Positions 11,346 to 22,469 of a stretch of DNA of 48,163 nt are shown here, one piece after another. Under the pieces are notes generated by a model. It was given only the letters and a program-made list of their open reading frames with translations. It was not told the origin of the DNA and did no database searches. Location of the stretch: contig CM044499.1 in the NCBI GenBank assembly GCA_024364805.1, positions 88,867,863 to 88,916,025 of the forward strand. The letters are read 5' to 3'. The stretch is from Euprymna scolopes (lineage: Eukaryota > Mollusca > Cephalopoda > Sepiida > Sepiolidae). Numbering within the stretch: the first letter of the stretch is position 1; every line of letters begins with the position of its first letter. Position numbers and translations under genes: made by a program.

Positions 11346-11788
11346 AGATATTTTGTAATTCATATGCAAAACTAAGAAACATTTTATGGCTGTAAAAAAG
11401 TGCCAAAATAGGCTCTGGATGATCCCCCTAATGTGCGACCTTAAGGGCATATGTCACATAGCCCACTACACAATTCAGATCATTAGCTTTCCAACGAGCC
11501 TTCATTTGTTAAATTCTTATCAATAGTCACTGAGATTTGGAACTTATAAAATTGCCAAAAAAAAAAGGTGGTGTGCTGGTAGCCAAATTGAATATTGAAA
11601 TACTTATATCTTTGGTTCTATAGGACAAAACTACATGAAAATAAAAAGATTATAATACTATTCTATGAACCTATATTTTCAAACCAATAAAATATAACCA
11701 AAATTTGCCTACAGTTGTGTGTGTGTGTGTGTCCTGCAATCCAGTTTTAATTTTGCTGCTTTGGTTGGCTCCCCTGTGGCCTTGCCAA

Positions 11789-11862
<74 letters not shown>

Positions 11863-12457
11863 AAAAAAGATGCAAAAGAAATAACAATAAAATGATTTCT
11901 AAAAAAAGAAAAAAAAAACTATTGATAAAAGTATTTGCTTCAAAGGCTTTAATTTTCATTGTACCTAATTCGGATTTTCGTTTTTTTTTATTTATTTATT
12001 TTACTTACTTTTGCAACTACCGTCTATCCAATGAATCATACTGCAATCATGGAAATAAGCTAATACAAGCATAGCATATTTGTCTATGGCAAGGGAAGAG
12101 TTAATATCCCCTTACTCTCCATTTTTTATTTATTTTTATTTCATACACAACATAAAATTTAGCATTAATAATTCCAAAACATTCAGCATTTTATCACCTA
12201 AAAAAAAAAAAGAAAGAAAGAAAAAAGATATATTTTTCAGCTAGTATCACCTTTTCGAAAAATCTAAGTGGTGTCACCTGAAGGTGCTGGGCATTTGGGC
12301 ATTAAGTTAGGGGGAGATAATGCACTTTAAAAACCGGGAGATTTGAAAGTCTTTTCTTAAATTTTCTTATAAGATGTTTTCAAGTAACATTTCAGAATTT
12401 TTCCAAGAAAAAAAAATTAAATAACTTCTATTTTTTGTTATTAGAATTTTCTTAATG
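11346..12457. other. Intron sequence with (AT)n array at 11792-11860
   Basis: The main feature is a long (AT)n array of about 69 bases at 11792-11860. Small runs such as an A/G-rich tract near 12200-12230 are also present. No gene is seen; a predicted frame across the array encodes only alternating Tyr-Ile. Confidence 0.6.
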
Positions 12458-12715
12458 TCTACTACTATATAAAAGGAATTTTGTGTGTGTTAAGTTCGTT
12501 CTCTATGGATTCTGAAATGGGAGAATTTCACACAAATGTACTATATTTATCTGGCAATGTTTTTATATCGGAATGTCTCCCAACTAGAGCAAGCAAGCAA
12601 TCAATTTGATTGAAAAATGGGCGATTTTACAAATTTTGATGACAATAAAAATATAGGATTGTGAAACATTTGTTGATCATCATTCAATCCCAGGCAATGT
12701 CGAATCTTCTTGCCA

Positions 12716-12716
<1 letters not shown>
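12458..12716 (+). mobile_element. Short non-autonomous Helitron
   Basis: The 5' end starts TCTACTACTATATAAAAGG, the usual Helitron style of TC followed by TATATAAAA. The 3' end holds a decayed hairpin and CCAG followed by T, in place of CTAG. Its 3' 150 bases match the reverse complement of 37241-37390, including GAACATTTGTTGAT-like and CAATCAATTTGAT words, and its 5' 40 bases match the end near 37996. It is an internally deleted relative (259 bp) of that 756-bp element. Confidence 0.65.

Positions 12717-12765
<49 letters not shown>
12717..12765. repeat. (TG)n(TA)n compound microsatellite
   Basis: A TG run passes directly into a TA run, then TGTATGTATG. It begins right at the Helitron 3' end, so insertion next to or seeding of the array is likely. 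Confidence 0.85.
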
Positions 12766-12774
<9 letters not shown>

Positions 12775-12881
12775 AGCAAACAGTTAATAAAATATGTTAA
12801 AAAACACTTTGAAATGAGTTAAAAACATATTTAATCTGAAAAGGAAACATTAGATAAATGGATAGTCCTTAATCCGCGGAG

Positions 12882-12910
12882 TTTCGAAGAAATACTCTCC
12901 TTCTCATCAG
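12882..12910 (-). ncRNA. Hammerhead-ribozyme-like core
   Basis: On the minus strand the order is CTGATGA (12910-12904), a helix II of GAAGGA pairing with TTTCTTC across a short loop, then GAAA (12885-12882). These are the invariant core blocks of a hammerhead ribozyme. After GAAA comes CTCCGCGG, which could make a very short helix III. A clear UH cleavage site and a full helix I are not evident, so activity is doubtful. The surrounding 12770-13140 has no coding content and may be a Penelope-type terminal repeat, which often carries such ribozymes. Confidence 0.35.
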
Positions 12911-13150
12911 AGGGTAGGAATTAGCAAAATGCAGGATCGGATTTTGCATGCAGAAGTATTTGATGAAACAACAAGTAAGTCAAAGATCTTACTTGAAAAC
13001 AAAATAAGTTAAGCAGAGGGAATATGGTAAAGAAAAAGGTGATTACACATGAATGGATAGTCTGGTGGAAGATAAATAATCCAGTGACGGTAAAATCCAA
13101 ATGTAAAAGTTCAAGAAAGTTAAAAGAATTTCCATTTGTACAAGTACATT

Positions 13151-13173
13151 ATATATATATATATATATATATA
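13151..13173. repeat. (TA)n microsatellite
   Basis: A run of TA dinucleotides just left of the palindromic SINE-like repeat. Confidence 0.85.
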
Positions 13174-13263
13174 TGCTAATTGAGCGATTTTTCTGTGCCA
13201 ACCCTTTCTCTTTTCCCACTTTTGTGCTGATAAGCTGACCGTATTAAATTTCTGAATTTTTGA

Positions 13264-13770
13264 GATAAGGATTGGTTATTCATATTATTTGGATTCTTCG
13301 GACTACTATTCTCATGTTGAATGTCATTCACAATGTCGTTTTGGTCAAAGTAACCTCTGACCTTCTTCAGGTGTATCATGTCGAACTCAGGAATTTGGAT
13401 GGAATTTCAAATGGAACTCTTTATTTACTTCACAAGGATAGCATGCTTTCGTTCCAACAACCACAATAAAGAATAGAGAGGTCCTAAGTAATTTGCAGTT
13501 GTATTTTTTCGGTTGCACACACTGAGAATTGAACCTTCAACCTTCAGGAAAATATCACTTTTACAATTGATTTTTGCAAATACTCTAACCACTGTGCCAC
13601 GGGTCTGTGAATGGTTCCATTCGAAATTCCATCCAAATTCCTAAGTTCAACAGAAACATTCCTGAGTCTTACACAGTACACCTGAAGAAGTTTTGAGGTT
13701 ATATCGACTAAAACATTGTGAAAATGACACTCAAGATGAGAACAGTAGTCCAAAGAATCCAAATACATAT
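13264..13770. repeat. Palindromic tRNA/hammerhead-like repeat unit
   Basis: A complete unit lies on the minus strand (13597 down to 13264). It has a tRNA-like head (box A near 13595 as the complement of CCACTGTGCCA, box B GGTTCAATTC near 13532), a middle part, and a tail with CTGAAGA, AGGTC...GACC and AAAAC. Directly after it, on the plus strand, is the 3' part of a second unit (about 13607-13770) with CTGAAGA at 13682. The outer ends are inverted complements and share locus-specific words (GATTCTT...), so both arms probably arose together. The unit is the same as the arms of the Penelope element at 26.2-28.2 kb. Confidence 0.65.
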
Positions 13771-14308
13771 TTATTAAAACTTAATATCATTTCTGAAACA
13801 ATCGTACACTATTCCAGGTTGATGTCTTGATTTTTTTTTTTTTTTGTAAATGATCTGAAATTAATTTATTAATATCATTTAAATTTAATGTGTTTTGGAT
13901 TCAATTGTTCTCTGTTGAACTGATTATATATCTGCAATATTCCAGATGATTGCTGATTTCAATTCACATGCTTTAAAACATTGGGTCTTCTTGCAAATTT
14001 TAATTTAATTCAATTAATGTTCAGATAACTAAGGTTTTATTTTGTGTACTGTTAACATTTGTTATCATTTTCGATTCTCCCGATTCTGAAATTGCATTGT
14101 CTTCCTTTGTTCTCTTCAACATGAAACCAAAATGTTGTTAGTCGACAGTAATGCATGAGTGCCCACTTTTATTGCTATTTTAGGAAAGTTCAGTTTGTGG
14201 CAAGGGAAGAGTTCACAAACCCCTTCTTTTACATGCCTACATATTAAGAATGGCTTTCTAAATATGCCCAGGGATGTTAAAAAGCACAAATAATGCCCAC
14301 TGTAATTG

Positions 14309-14810
14309 TTTTTTTTGTTTTTTTTTTTACAGGGGGGGGGGCACCGCTTATCAAGGCTCAGAAGCCACTCGAGGATAAGGGCTAATACATATATATTAGT
14401 CATTGTGATTTTAGTGTAGTAAACATTAGTGGGAATTTTGTAAATTGGATTGCTTAGGGGGACGGTTTATTAAGAACTTATTCACGTTGGACTTGAAGAC
14501 AATCAGATTGTAGTCAGTTGGAAAGTAGGCAAACGGAATAGAGTTCCACAGACGAGCAGTTCTAAGAAAGAAGCCCTGTTCATGGAATCTACGTTTAGGT
14601 GTAGGCACGGATAAAGAGTGTGGGTAATTGTTGATAGTGGTTCTGGCAAGACGAGTGTTCTTCGTGAAAGTCTGGTGAGGAGGGACCAGAGATCGAAGTT
14701 CAGATGAGCACCTGCCATGAAAATAACGATAAAGCAGGGACAGGCTCGCTACGTCTCTTCTGTGGGAAAGGGATTGCAGGGAAAAGAAAAGGGCATACCC
14801 CACTTTGTTT
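14309..14810 (-). mobile_element. CR1-like LINE 3' fragment
   Basis: A T-run at 14309-14328 is the A tail of a minus-strand copy. The frame above it encodes SHRRDVASLSLLYRYFHGRC, then TARLWNSIPFAYFP and FKSNVNKFL, the C-terminal tail of CR1-type ORF2 downstream of the RT. It is open for about 130 codons and is cut at its 5' side near 14810. It is of the same subfamily as 41020-41718, sharing the 3' UTR words CCACTCGAGGATAA/CCTCGAGTGG. The G-run at 14332-14341 sits next to the tail. Confidence 0.8.
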
Positions 14811-16117
14811 TTTGAGATTAAAAAGAAAATCTTGTGAAATAATTTTTGTAATTTAAAAAACTTCATTTTTTTTACTCATTATTGACCATATGCTTTTTGG
14901 CTAAATCATTTCTTTTACTTCCGTTTTTATGTGGTCTATTCATGCCACTAAACATGCATTTTAACGTATATCTATCTTATGAATTAATCAAAAACACTTT
15001 GAGAAACTAGATATATTTATCTGGGATGGAAGTTTTAGATAACAAAAATTCAAAATATAATCCTGTTTGTAAATTATTTTTAAATAGAATTTTTAAAAAT
15101 AAATCCCTTATTTTATTATTTCGATTCCTAGGAGATGATCAAAGTTATGTATAGGTAAGAAATACAGGCATAAAATCTTGTGTAAGTTTGATTAAAACAG
15201 ATTATAAAATATGTTTAAAGTTAAGTTTATTTTTGATGAAATTAAATATTACTAGACATTCAGTTATCAACATTTAAAACAAGATTCCAAACATTAAATA
15301 TTTTCACATTGAAATTTGTTCAGAAAACTAACCAGAAATTTCTGTGTTAATAAATCTATCAGATAAAATCTCGACTGCGTGTTTCTTTGATAAATGCATA
15401 ATTATTATTTTTTTAATTTACTATTGATTCGATATTTATTGAAATCAGACATTAAAAAAGGGAAAACTAAATTGATAAAAAGACTCAAAATAAAATTTTA
15501 GACATGGAAAAAGCTGAAGAGATAAAATATAAAAATCGGTAAATTTAAATGAAATTAAGTTTTATTTCATAAAAGTATGCACCAATAAGCGACTAAAGCT
15601 CATATGGAGTATTATTCTATATGCATCTTCTGATTACAGAACTGTACTGATCAGAAAAATAGGTGGAATTCAAACTTATAAGATAAAATTATTTTTCTCT
15701 AAGAACTCCACTCAGCCATTTGTCTTTGCTCAGACAACATCAGGGCAAAAACATTCAGTAATATATATTACATCTTTAAAAATTACAGTTGGTATTTCTG
15801 AGTGGCCCAAACCTTTCAGTTTGTGTATATTAAAAACAATTTAGATTGTGCTTACATAACTGCATCAAATTCAAATGTATATTAAATTTTTGCATGAATA
15901 AAATAAAGTTAAATGCAGTATTTTAATTTTGTGTTGCTTTTATATTCATTAAACATTGTTGGCTTCAAAAGATTGTGTGAGAATTTGTCACATTGATTTT
16001 TAAGAGTTAAAACAAAGTGAAAGTTATTAAGATGTTTGAAGTGTAATTCATAAATTATTTTTAATTTTAAAGCTTGCAGCAAGATTAGACATGAAGCCAG
16101 CTTAACATGTGTGTGTG
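14811..16117. other. Intron sequence, nothing recognised
   Basis: About 1.3 kb of AT-rich DNA without repeats or frames that I can support. It ends in a short (TG)n run that is the insertion site of the solo LTR. Confidence 0.5.
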
Positions 16118-16929
16118 TGTTATATAGTGGGTGATATGGTTATTATTATTATTATTAGACTATACCACTTGTGCGCGTATGTTACGTGAGTTCTTATTAG
16201 TAATGATATGAGTCTTAGTGAGAGTTCTTGTCTTATTACGTATGATGTTGTATCTTAGAGAGAGAGAGATGTGTATGTAATGACATTTTATACACAGACA
16301 TATAATAACAATACAATTTACCTTTTTGTAGAAATCACAAACACAAAGATGAGCTTTATCCAAAACACATGATGAATTTATTTCCTTACGACCGGTCGGG
16401 ATTTCCTCATTAAGAACTCAAAGTTTCACATTTTAGTTTCTGAAGTGACGTCTCGCTTCAGATGTCCGCCTGTCTCTGAGTTTTCTCACTGACCGTCTCC
16501 CCTGACTGTCTCTCTGACTGTCTCTCTGACTGTCTCCGCGACCAACTAACTCCCACTTCCTATATTGAGAAATCCATGCATCCCGGCCACGTGAGCAAAA
16601 TTCACGTGTTTCAACATGCGCGACTTTGCACGTTTCCGACATTGATTTCCCAATAACCTATTTTTCTTGTGTTGTTTCCACAAAGGAATTTAACCTACAT
16701 ATCTAATTTATTTAACCAATATTTTATTATCCACATTCTTTTAACAATTGAATAGTTTATTTATTATTTATTTCATCCGAATTAACAATTTACTGGACAT
16801 TCCATTTAAACCTATTGTTCTTTAAAACTTATGTCCAGGGTTCGATTTCTGCTTTCTCTTATTTTCATTTTAACTAATCTCTCTATTTTTATACTTACAT
16901 GAACAGGGGACAGCCCTTATCATGTAACA
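16118..16929 (-). mobile_element. Solo LTR, same family as 34705-35651
   Basis: An 812-bp terminal repeat of an LTR retrotransposon, with ends TGTTATATAG and CATGTAACA and 4-base flanks TGTG on both sides, although these lie in a TG run. Its sequence is the reverse complement of most of 34705-35651. No internal coding region is present, so it is a solo LTR left by recombination. An ATTATT array lies near one end. Orientation is inferred from an AATAAA-type signal in the other copy and is not certain. The copies differ by many substitutions and by length, so the family is not recent. The superfamily (Gypsy or BEL) cannot be told from the LTR alone. Confidence 0.75.
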
Positions 16930-17259
16930 TGTGTGTGTGGGATTACTCTCTAATTAAAAAAAAAAAAAATAGATAACGGACCATCAGCATCGATTGAGAT
17001 TAGCGATGGGCAGAATTGCCTTCCATTATGACTGAATCAAACCAGATCCAATTCAAACAAAGCCCTCTTTGTCCTTAACTAAACACTGTACGTTCAGTCC
17101 CAAAAATAAAACAAAAATAATAAAAATTCCGGTACTTATAATTAATAAATACTCGGAGAAACAACGGAGATTCTTGAGTCAGTCCCACCTATTCCCAAGC
17201 CTGAAAACAGACGATACTAATAAAAAAGTGCAATCACATGTTTGTCCAAGTTCGGTTTG

Positions 17260-17660
17260 CTACTCTTTCGCCATCCATAGAAGGCTGCATAAGTTTTTGC
17301 AAAGAACTTTTTAAAAGAAAACGCTCGTCCTCTGAATGTATGTGCTTTAACCTTGTCATGCTTGAGCACCATTAGGAATGATGACCAAATGAACTCTGCA
17401 CTATTTTGCCTATGCCACAGAATATGGCAAATGAGCATATTAGCCATTACAGGTTATGCCTTTTTACTTTTTTAAGAAGAGGCTAGTATACGTAAGGTAG
17501 GATGGGAATGAATGCTCATTCATTAATTTCTGTTGCATGAGCAAAATTGTGTGCTCGGGTTCATTTGGGCATCATTTTTGACGGAGCAAACAGTACATAC
17601 ATTCAGAGGAGGAGTGTTTTTCACACAAAATAAATTCATAAAAGCAAAATGCCAATTTTC
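17260..17660. repeat. Inverted repeat, arms about 125 bp
   Basis: The left arm (about 17308-17435) and right arm (about 17517-17640) are diverged inverted complements sharing CCTCTGAATGTATGT and CCAAATGAAC. The spacer is about 80 bases. Small predicted frames on both strands follow from the repeat. It is probably an old foldback or MITE element. Confidence 0.55.
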
Positions 17661-18839
17661 ATTACCCCCCCCCAAAAAACAAAACAAAAAAAAAAACAAA
17701 AAAACTTGGCCTCTCTGTGCAAACAAGAAAAAATTATTGTGTTTTATAGTAAATGAACTGTTTGAAAAAAAAAAAATGAACAAAAAACAATTTATTTCTA
17801 AATCTTAAAAAACACCAACAAAAAATATTAATGTAGTACATGCTGCCTCTTTCCCCACCCTTACATTGTAATAGTTGTTTGTAACCAATATAAGCAGGTG
17901 TTGTGTGCATGACCGTGGCCTTCATAAAATAAGGTCACGGTATGACCCACATTTTTATGCCTTTTTACTTTTTACTGCTTACCATAGATGCGTAATTAAA
18001 CAACAAAACAATATGTTACAAAGAAAACAATCTTATGAAAATTATTTGTTGAATTTTTAAAATCATTTTAAAAAAATAAAACGCATCTACTTTTTATTAC
18101 ACAAAAACTTTTTAATAAAACTATTTTAACCAAATGCAAGGTAAGGAACAAAACGTTTAAACAAAATATATTTAAATAAATGTTTTTTTGATAAAAATAT
18201 CAATTCAAAGTGCTTCATTTTGGGGAGCTTGTTCTTCCCAAAATGGCACACTGCAGATTGAAATAGCGTTTTTTCTTTATTTAAAAATGAAATGCTGTCC
18301 ATTAAAAAGTTTGGTTTTAAATAGTTTTATTAAAATTGTTTTTGGTCAAAATGCGATAAAGTACCAACTAAATACTTACCTTTTAAAAGTCAATTTTTAA
18401 AGGGAATCTTGAACGAATATCATATTTAAAATTCTCGCCAACTGGTAGTTTTTATGATACTAAAGCCTTTATTATCTAATGTATTCTCCTTTCACTGGTT
18501 GCCATGTTTGTTTTTGTGAGTGCAAAAATTTTTTGTAAATATATATAAAAGGATGCACTCTTTGGTTTAAATAGTTTTATAAAAAGGTTTTGTAAATATA
18601 GATAAAAAACGCACTCTATAAATAAATCTTGGTTGCGGATATTTGAACACGTCTGTTATATTTTATATTTGATTACAGAGGGCATGTGTGTATGCAAAGG
18701 TCAAGGTCAAATTGGTGTCGACTGAAATCTGTTCTTTTAGTTTTGTCTATCGAGTGGGGTACTTATTCTTGTCTTGATCCCGCAAAAATTTCTAGGTTAG
18801 GCAATTGTAATCTACTAAGAAAAAAAAAAAAAGAAATTA

Positions 18840-18965
18840 AGAGCACTCACATTATTAGCACAACGTTTTCACTTTGTGTTCTTTTCGCTGCCAAATGTTC
18901 AACTCCTCCACAATTAGTTACTCTTCTTATATACAAATTATATTTTGAGATCACATGCATCCCCA
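18840..18965 (+). repeat. Dispersed repeat B, copy 1
   Basis: It shares GTGTTCTTTTCGCTGCCAA- and CAAATTATATTTTG-type words in the same order with 20760-20910. No known family was recognised; the frame through it is not convincing as a gene. Confidence 0.45.
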
Positions 18966-20759
18966 TGATCTTTAAAGATCATTTCACATCATATAGACCT
19001 TATGCCTGGAGTGTATCAGAATTTGGGGGGAATTTTTGACACCCCTAACAGAAAACTGCGAATAAAATATAAAAAAAACTTGTAATTTCTCTTTTTGAAG
19101 TGGGTTGTTTATTTTCTGTATGGAATATACTTTCAAAATAAACTATTAAAGTTGTTAAAAAAATAATAGAAATATTATTTTTTTATTTTTTAAAAGAACA
19201 GTGTTTACAAAGTGCCAATGTGCGTTCAACCAGCCATTTTTTTTTACATATGAAATCAATTGAATTTTACGAGTGAAATTCTTTTCAGTTTTTAAACTTT
19301 AAAAATCTATCAAAATTTTTCTGTTGGTTAAATTTTTACGATATTTTCTGGGTCAATGTGAAATTTTATGCTCTTTCCAATAAACCGAGTATAATATTTT
19401 AGATAAACGTTTTTTTTTTTTAAATTCATCCCCCCCCCCATTTTAAAATGTCTATTAAAATTTGAATAATTAATTTACTCACCAAAGTTTTATATATCAC
19501 AAATTGAAGATAAAAGATCAATAAATAAAATATTCTAATTTAAAATAAAAGTATTTTTTGGAAATTTACCTGTAAAGTCCAAAGTGTAAAACCTTTTTTT
19601 AAACCATGTTGATTTTTTTTGTAAGTGAAAGCTCATGTTATGCTTATATCGTCAAGTAAATACCGGACGCTGACGAGAATTTTTTCTATTTCATTCAATG
19701 TTTTTTTTTTTTTTTCTTTTTAGATATTTAAAAAAAAATTCAGTTGATAAAGTAGAAATAAAGTATAATAATCAAAAACTTGTGTATGTCATTAAGAGAA
19801 TAAAAAAAAAAAAAAATCGGTCAACTGGGTTTTTTGTTTAATGACAAAAACTTATAAGTGAATATGTGCTTTTTTTCAACTACGGAGGCCGAAAAATACT
19901 AATTTTGGTTAACAGCATGCAATAAAGAGATATTAATCATGGCGTTTATAAGTCACCGTAAGATAATCACGAAAAAAAATCAGATTTGTCTTCCTTTATT
20001 TGAACAGTCAAAAATGAGTTCGCGTTTTTTTTTTTTTTTTTAATTCTTGTTTAAAAAAGTATTTTATTTAAAAAGGACATGGAATATAAGTATAAATATG
20101 GATAAATTCTTAACAATGGAAGTACACATTGAATAGAATTTTTTATAGGTAAGTGATTTTTTGGAATTTATATATTTTTATAATCGAAGTAAGTAAACTT
20201 TCGTTGATTTTTTAAAATCTTTTTTTAAAGAAAACCGATTAAAAAAAACAAATATTGCATAATTTGCTATTAAACTTGTTATTTTTAAAAATTTGGTTTT
20301 TGCTTCTTTAATTGAAAAAAAAATTAGGGTTTGAATTACATTTTTCAAGTAGTTATAAGCTTCGAAAGATAGTAAGTTGATTTATTCAAGTTCATATATG
20401 GCATTTTTAATGGCCGATTCTGATACACCTAATGCTTCATACATGGACAGGCTAAGCTAGCCCTCGATACTTGACCAAACACAGCTAGCTTTTGATGTAT
20501 AAAAAAGTCTGACTTGAATCGTTATTATCTTCTCCATTACATTGTGCCATTTCTCAAGTCTGATTCTCGGATTATGATTTAATTAATAACTTGAAGACGC
20601 CAATTCTCTTGAATTGTTAAACAATTCTCTAAAACATGACTACACCAACTGTAAAAAATCCAACTCATCTTATGATTAAAACTTCTTCATAACATGACGA
20701 TTCTAACTCTCAAATAGTCCGACTCTTGACATGGTCACATGAACTTTATTTTTTTGCCA
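18966..20759. other. Intron sequence, nothing recognised
   Basis: AT-rich DNA with many T and A runs (for example 19411-19420, 19701-19714 and 20027-20042) and a C-run at 19430. No gene or repeat family was recognised. Confidence 0.45.
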
Positions 20760-20910
20760 ACAACTACTACAACATTTGCACTATTAGCTCAATTTCTTCC
20801 ATTCGTGTTCTCTTCACTGCCAAGCACTTGACTCTTCCTTCTCCGCAATTCATCCTTCTGATTGCAGCTACTGCCTTCACATGCAAATTATATTTTGTGA
20901 CTGCAGGAAT
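20760..20910 (+). repeat. Dispersed repeat B, copy 2
   Basis: Second copy of the segment at 18840-18965, with GTGTTCTCTTCACTGCCAA and CAAATTATATTTTGTGA. The copies are about 70-75% alike by eye. Confidence 0.45.
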
Positions 20911-21038
20911 GAAAGGAAAAGTATTTGTCTTTTTTCAGTTAAAAAATAATTTTATCCTTGATTGAAACGAGTACACACACACACAAAACTCCAAATTGGA
21001 AATTTCAGTATTTATAAATTACTAAGTGGAAGATAATA

Positions 21039-21237
21039 CAGGGTGACCCAAAAAAATCAAGAGGCTATCTAGAACATATGCTGTAGAACGAAGAAAAAAA
21101 GGCCAAAGACCTTTGTGTTTTGATGTGATATTTTGAATATAATAAACTAGTTATGACCAAACTTTAATTTCATTCGGACAAAACACTAAGAAACGGGGCC
21201 TAATTATAGTTAGGGCCCGTTTTTTTTGGTCACCCTG
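21039..21237. mobile_element. Mariner-type MITE
   Basis: A 199-bp element with terminal inverted repeats CAGGGTGACCCAAAAAAA and (right end, reversed) CAGGGTGACCAAAAAAAA, flanked on both sides by TA. TA target sites and such termini are typical of Tc1/mariner MITEs. It has no coding capacity, so it needs a transposase from elsewhere. Confidence 0.8.
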
Positions 21238-21356
21238 TATAAAGTATTTATTTTACTTAAAAAAAAAAAGCAAGCAAACTAAAGGTCACTAACTTTATCA
21301 CGTTCCCCTTTCATTTTAAGATCAAAATACATGTTATCTATTACATGTTACATGTT

Positions 21357-21480
21357 AGTGTTGTGATGATTAATTGGAATCGGAAAAATCAGAACTTGTG
21401 TCGTATTGCAATTAGTATCGGAATCACAAAAATTTGAGCCTAATTTCTGATTACAAAAACGATTCTTTTATTCAAAAAAC
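21357..21480. mobile_element. Fragment related to the MITE at 9567
   Basis: It begins GTGTTGTGATGATTAATTGGAATCGG and shares the ATCGGAAT-rich character and first words of the element at 9567-9873. The second end was not found. Confidence 0.25.
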
Positions 21481-22194
21481 AAATAAAAAAAATTAAATAA
21501 ATGCAGATTTATTTGTTAATTGTTAATTTATAACATAAAACTAAGGATCACAAAACCATAGATTATAAATTCTGTTCCCATCTACCAACTAAAAACTCAC
21601 AAAGTCTAATTTATGTTTTATATTGATTTATTATGGTAAACAAAATAAACATTCTAGATTTTACTTATCTCTTTTATGAGTAAACCTTTTCGCACCTTTT
21701 CGCCAAACGTCTCTATGCTTTTCAGGAAGTTCACTGTCGATTATTAAAAGATTTAAAATTCTTTAGACAATTTTTTACATTTTCATGAACGCCAGCTTGA
21801 CGCTTGTCTAGTCATCAGCTTTCTGTGAAATCATGTTTTATTGTATTTTTCACTTTCACAAAAATATAGATAAATATTCCATAATTTGATTAAAATTTTG
21901 GATAAAATTCATAATGGAAAACATTTAGAAATTTGTTGAATAAAAAAAATTAATATCTACATTTAAAGAAGAATGAGATTCGGGTATTTGCTACTGTAAC
22001 TAACAGAAAAAAAAAGATGAAAAAACAAGTATGAAACAAAATGCTTGCATAAATTACTCTTCTACCTATATGAATAAGATTGTGTGTTTAAACTTTTTCT
22101 GAAAGCATTTTTTAATTAAAAATAGAACTGCTAAGTTGGAACAAAAAAAAATGCCAGTCCGTAAGCCCTGCACGAGGACTCTTAATAACCATTC

Positions 22195-22300
22195 AGAATC
22201 GAAAATTAAATAAAATGCTGGTAGAAATACATCAAATAAATGTCAGTTGTGCGAAAATGTAATTTTTTTGCCAGTATTTTATTTAGTTTTCGATGTTTGA
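22195..22300. repeat. Dispersed repeat, copy B of 8660
   Basis: It aligns with 8660-8770 over about 100 bases. The ends are inverted complements of each other, giving a possible hairpin. Confidence 0.5.
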
Positions 22301-22469
22301 GCGACTACATAAGATTAGTGGTAAAAAATTTGTGAATGTCTGTGAAAAGTTAGAATCGGCTTGAACTAATGAATAATTTTATGTTAAATTTATATACAAA
22401 ACCGATTTCTTACTTGAAATTCTAAAATAATTGTTTTTTTTTTTTCCATCTAAGAAACTATTAGAGTAG

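Noticed and set aside
11747-11959. Frame with a long Tyr-Ile repeat
   Set aside because: It exists only because the (AT)n array has no stop in that frame.
13682-13714. Hammerhead ribozyme call for this copy
   Set aside because: The GAAA block is changed to AAAA and helix II is weakened; kept only as part of the repeat family.
17905-17946. Short hairpin around GACCGTGGCCTT / AAGGTCACGGT
   Set aside because: Only about 11 paired bases with a mismatch and no flanking U-run or known RNA motif; too weak to call.
18686-19039. Frame of 117 codons
   Set aside because: It contains a homopolymer lysine run, and its second half is a dispersed repeat; there is no sign of conserved protein.
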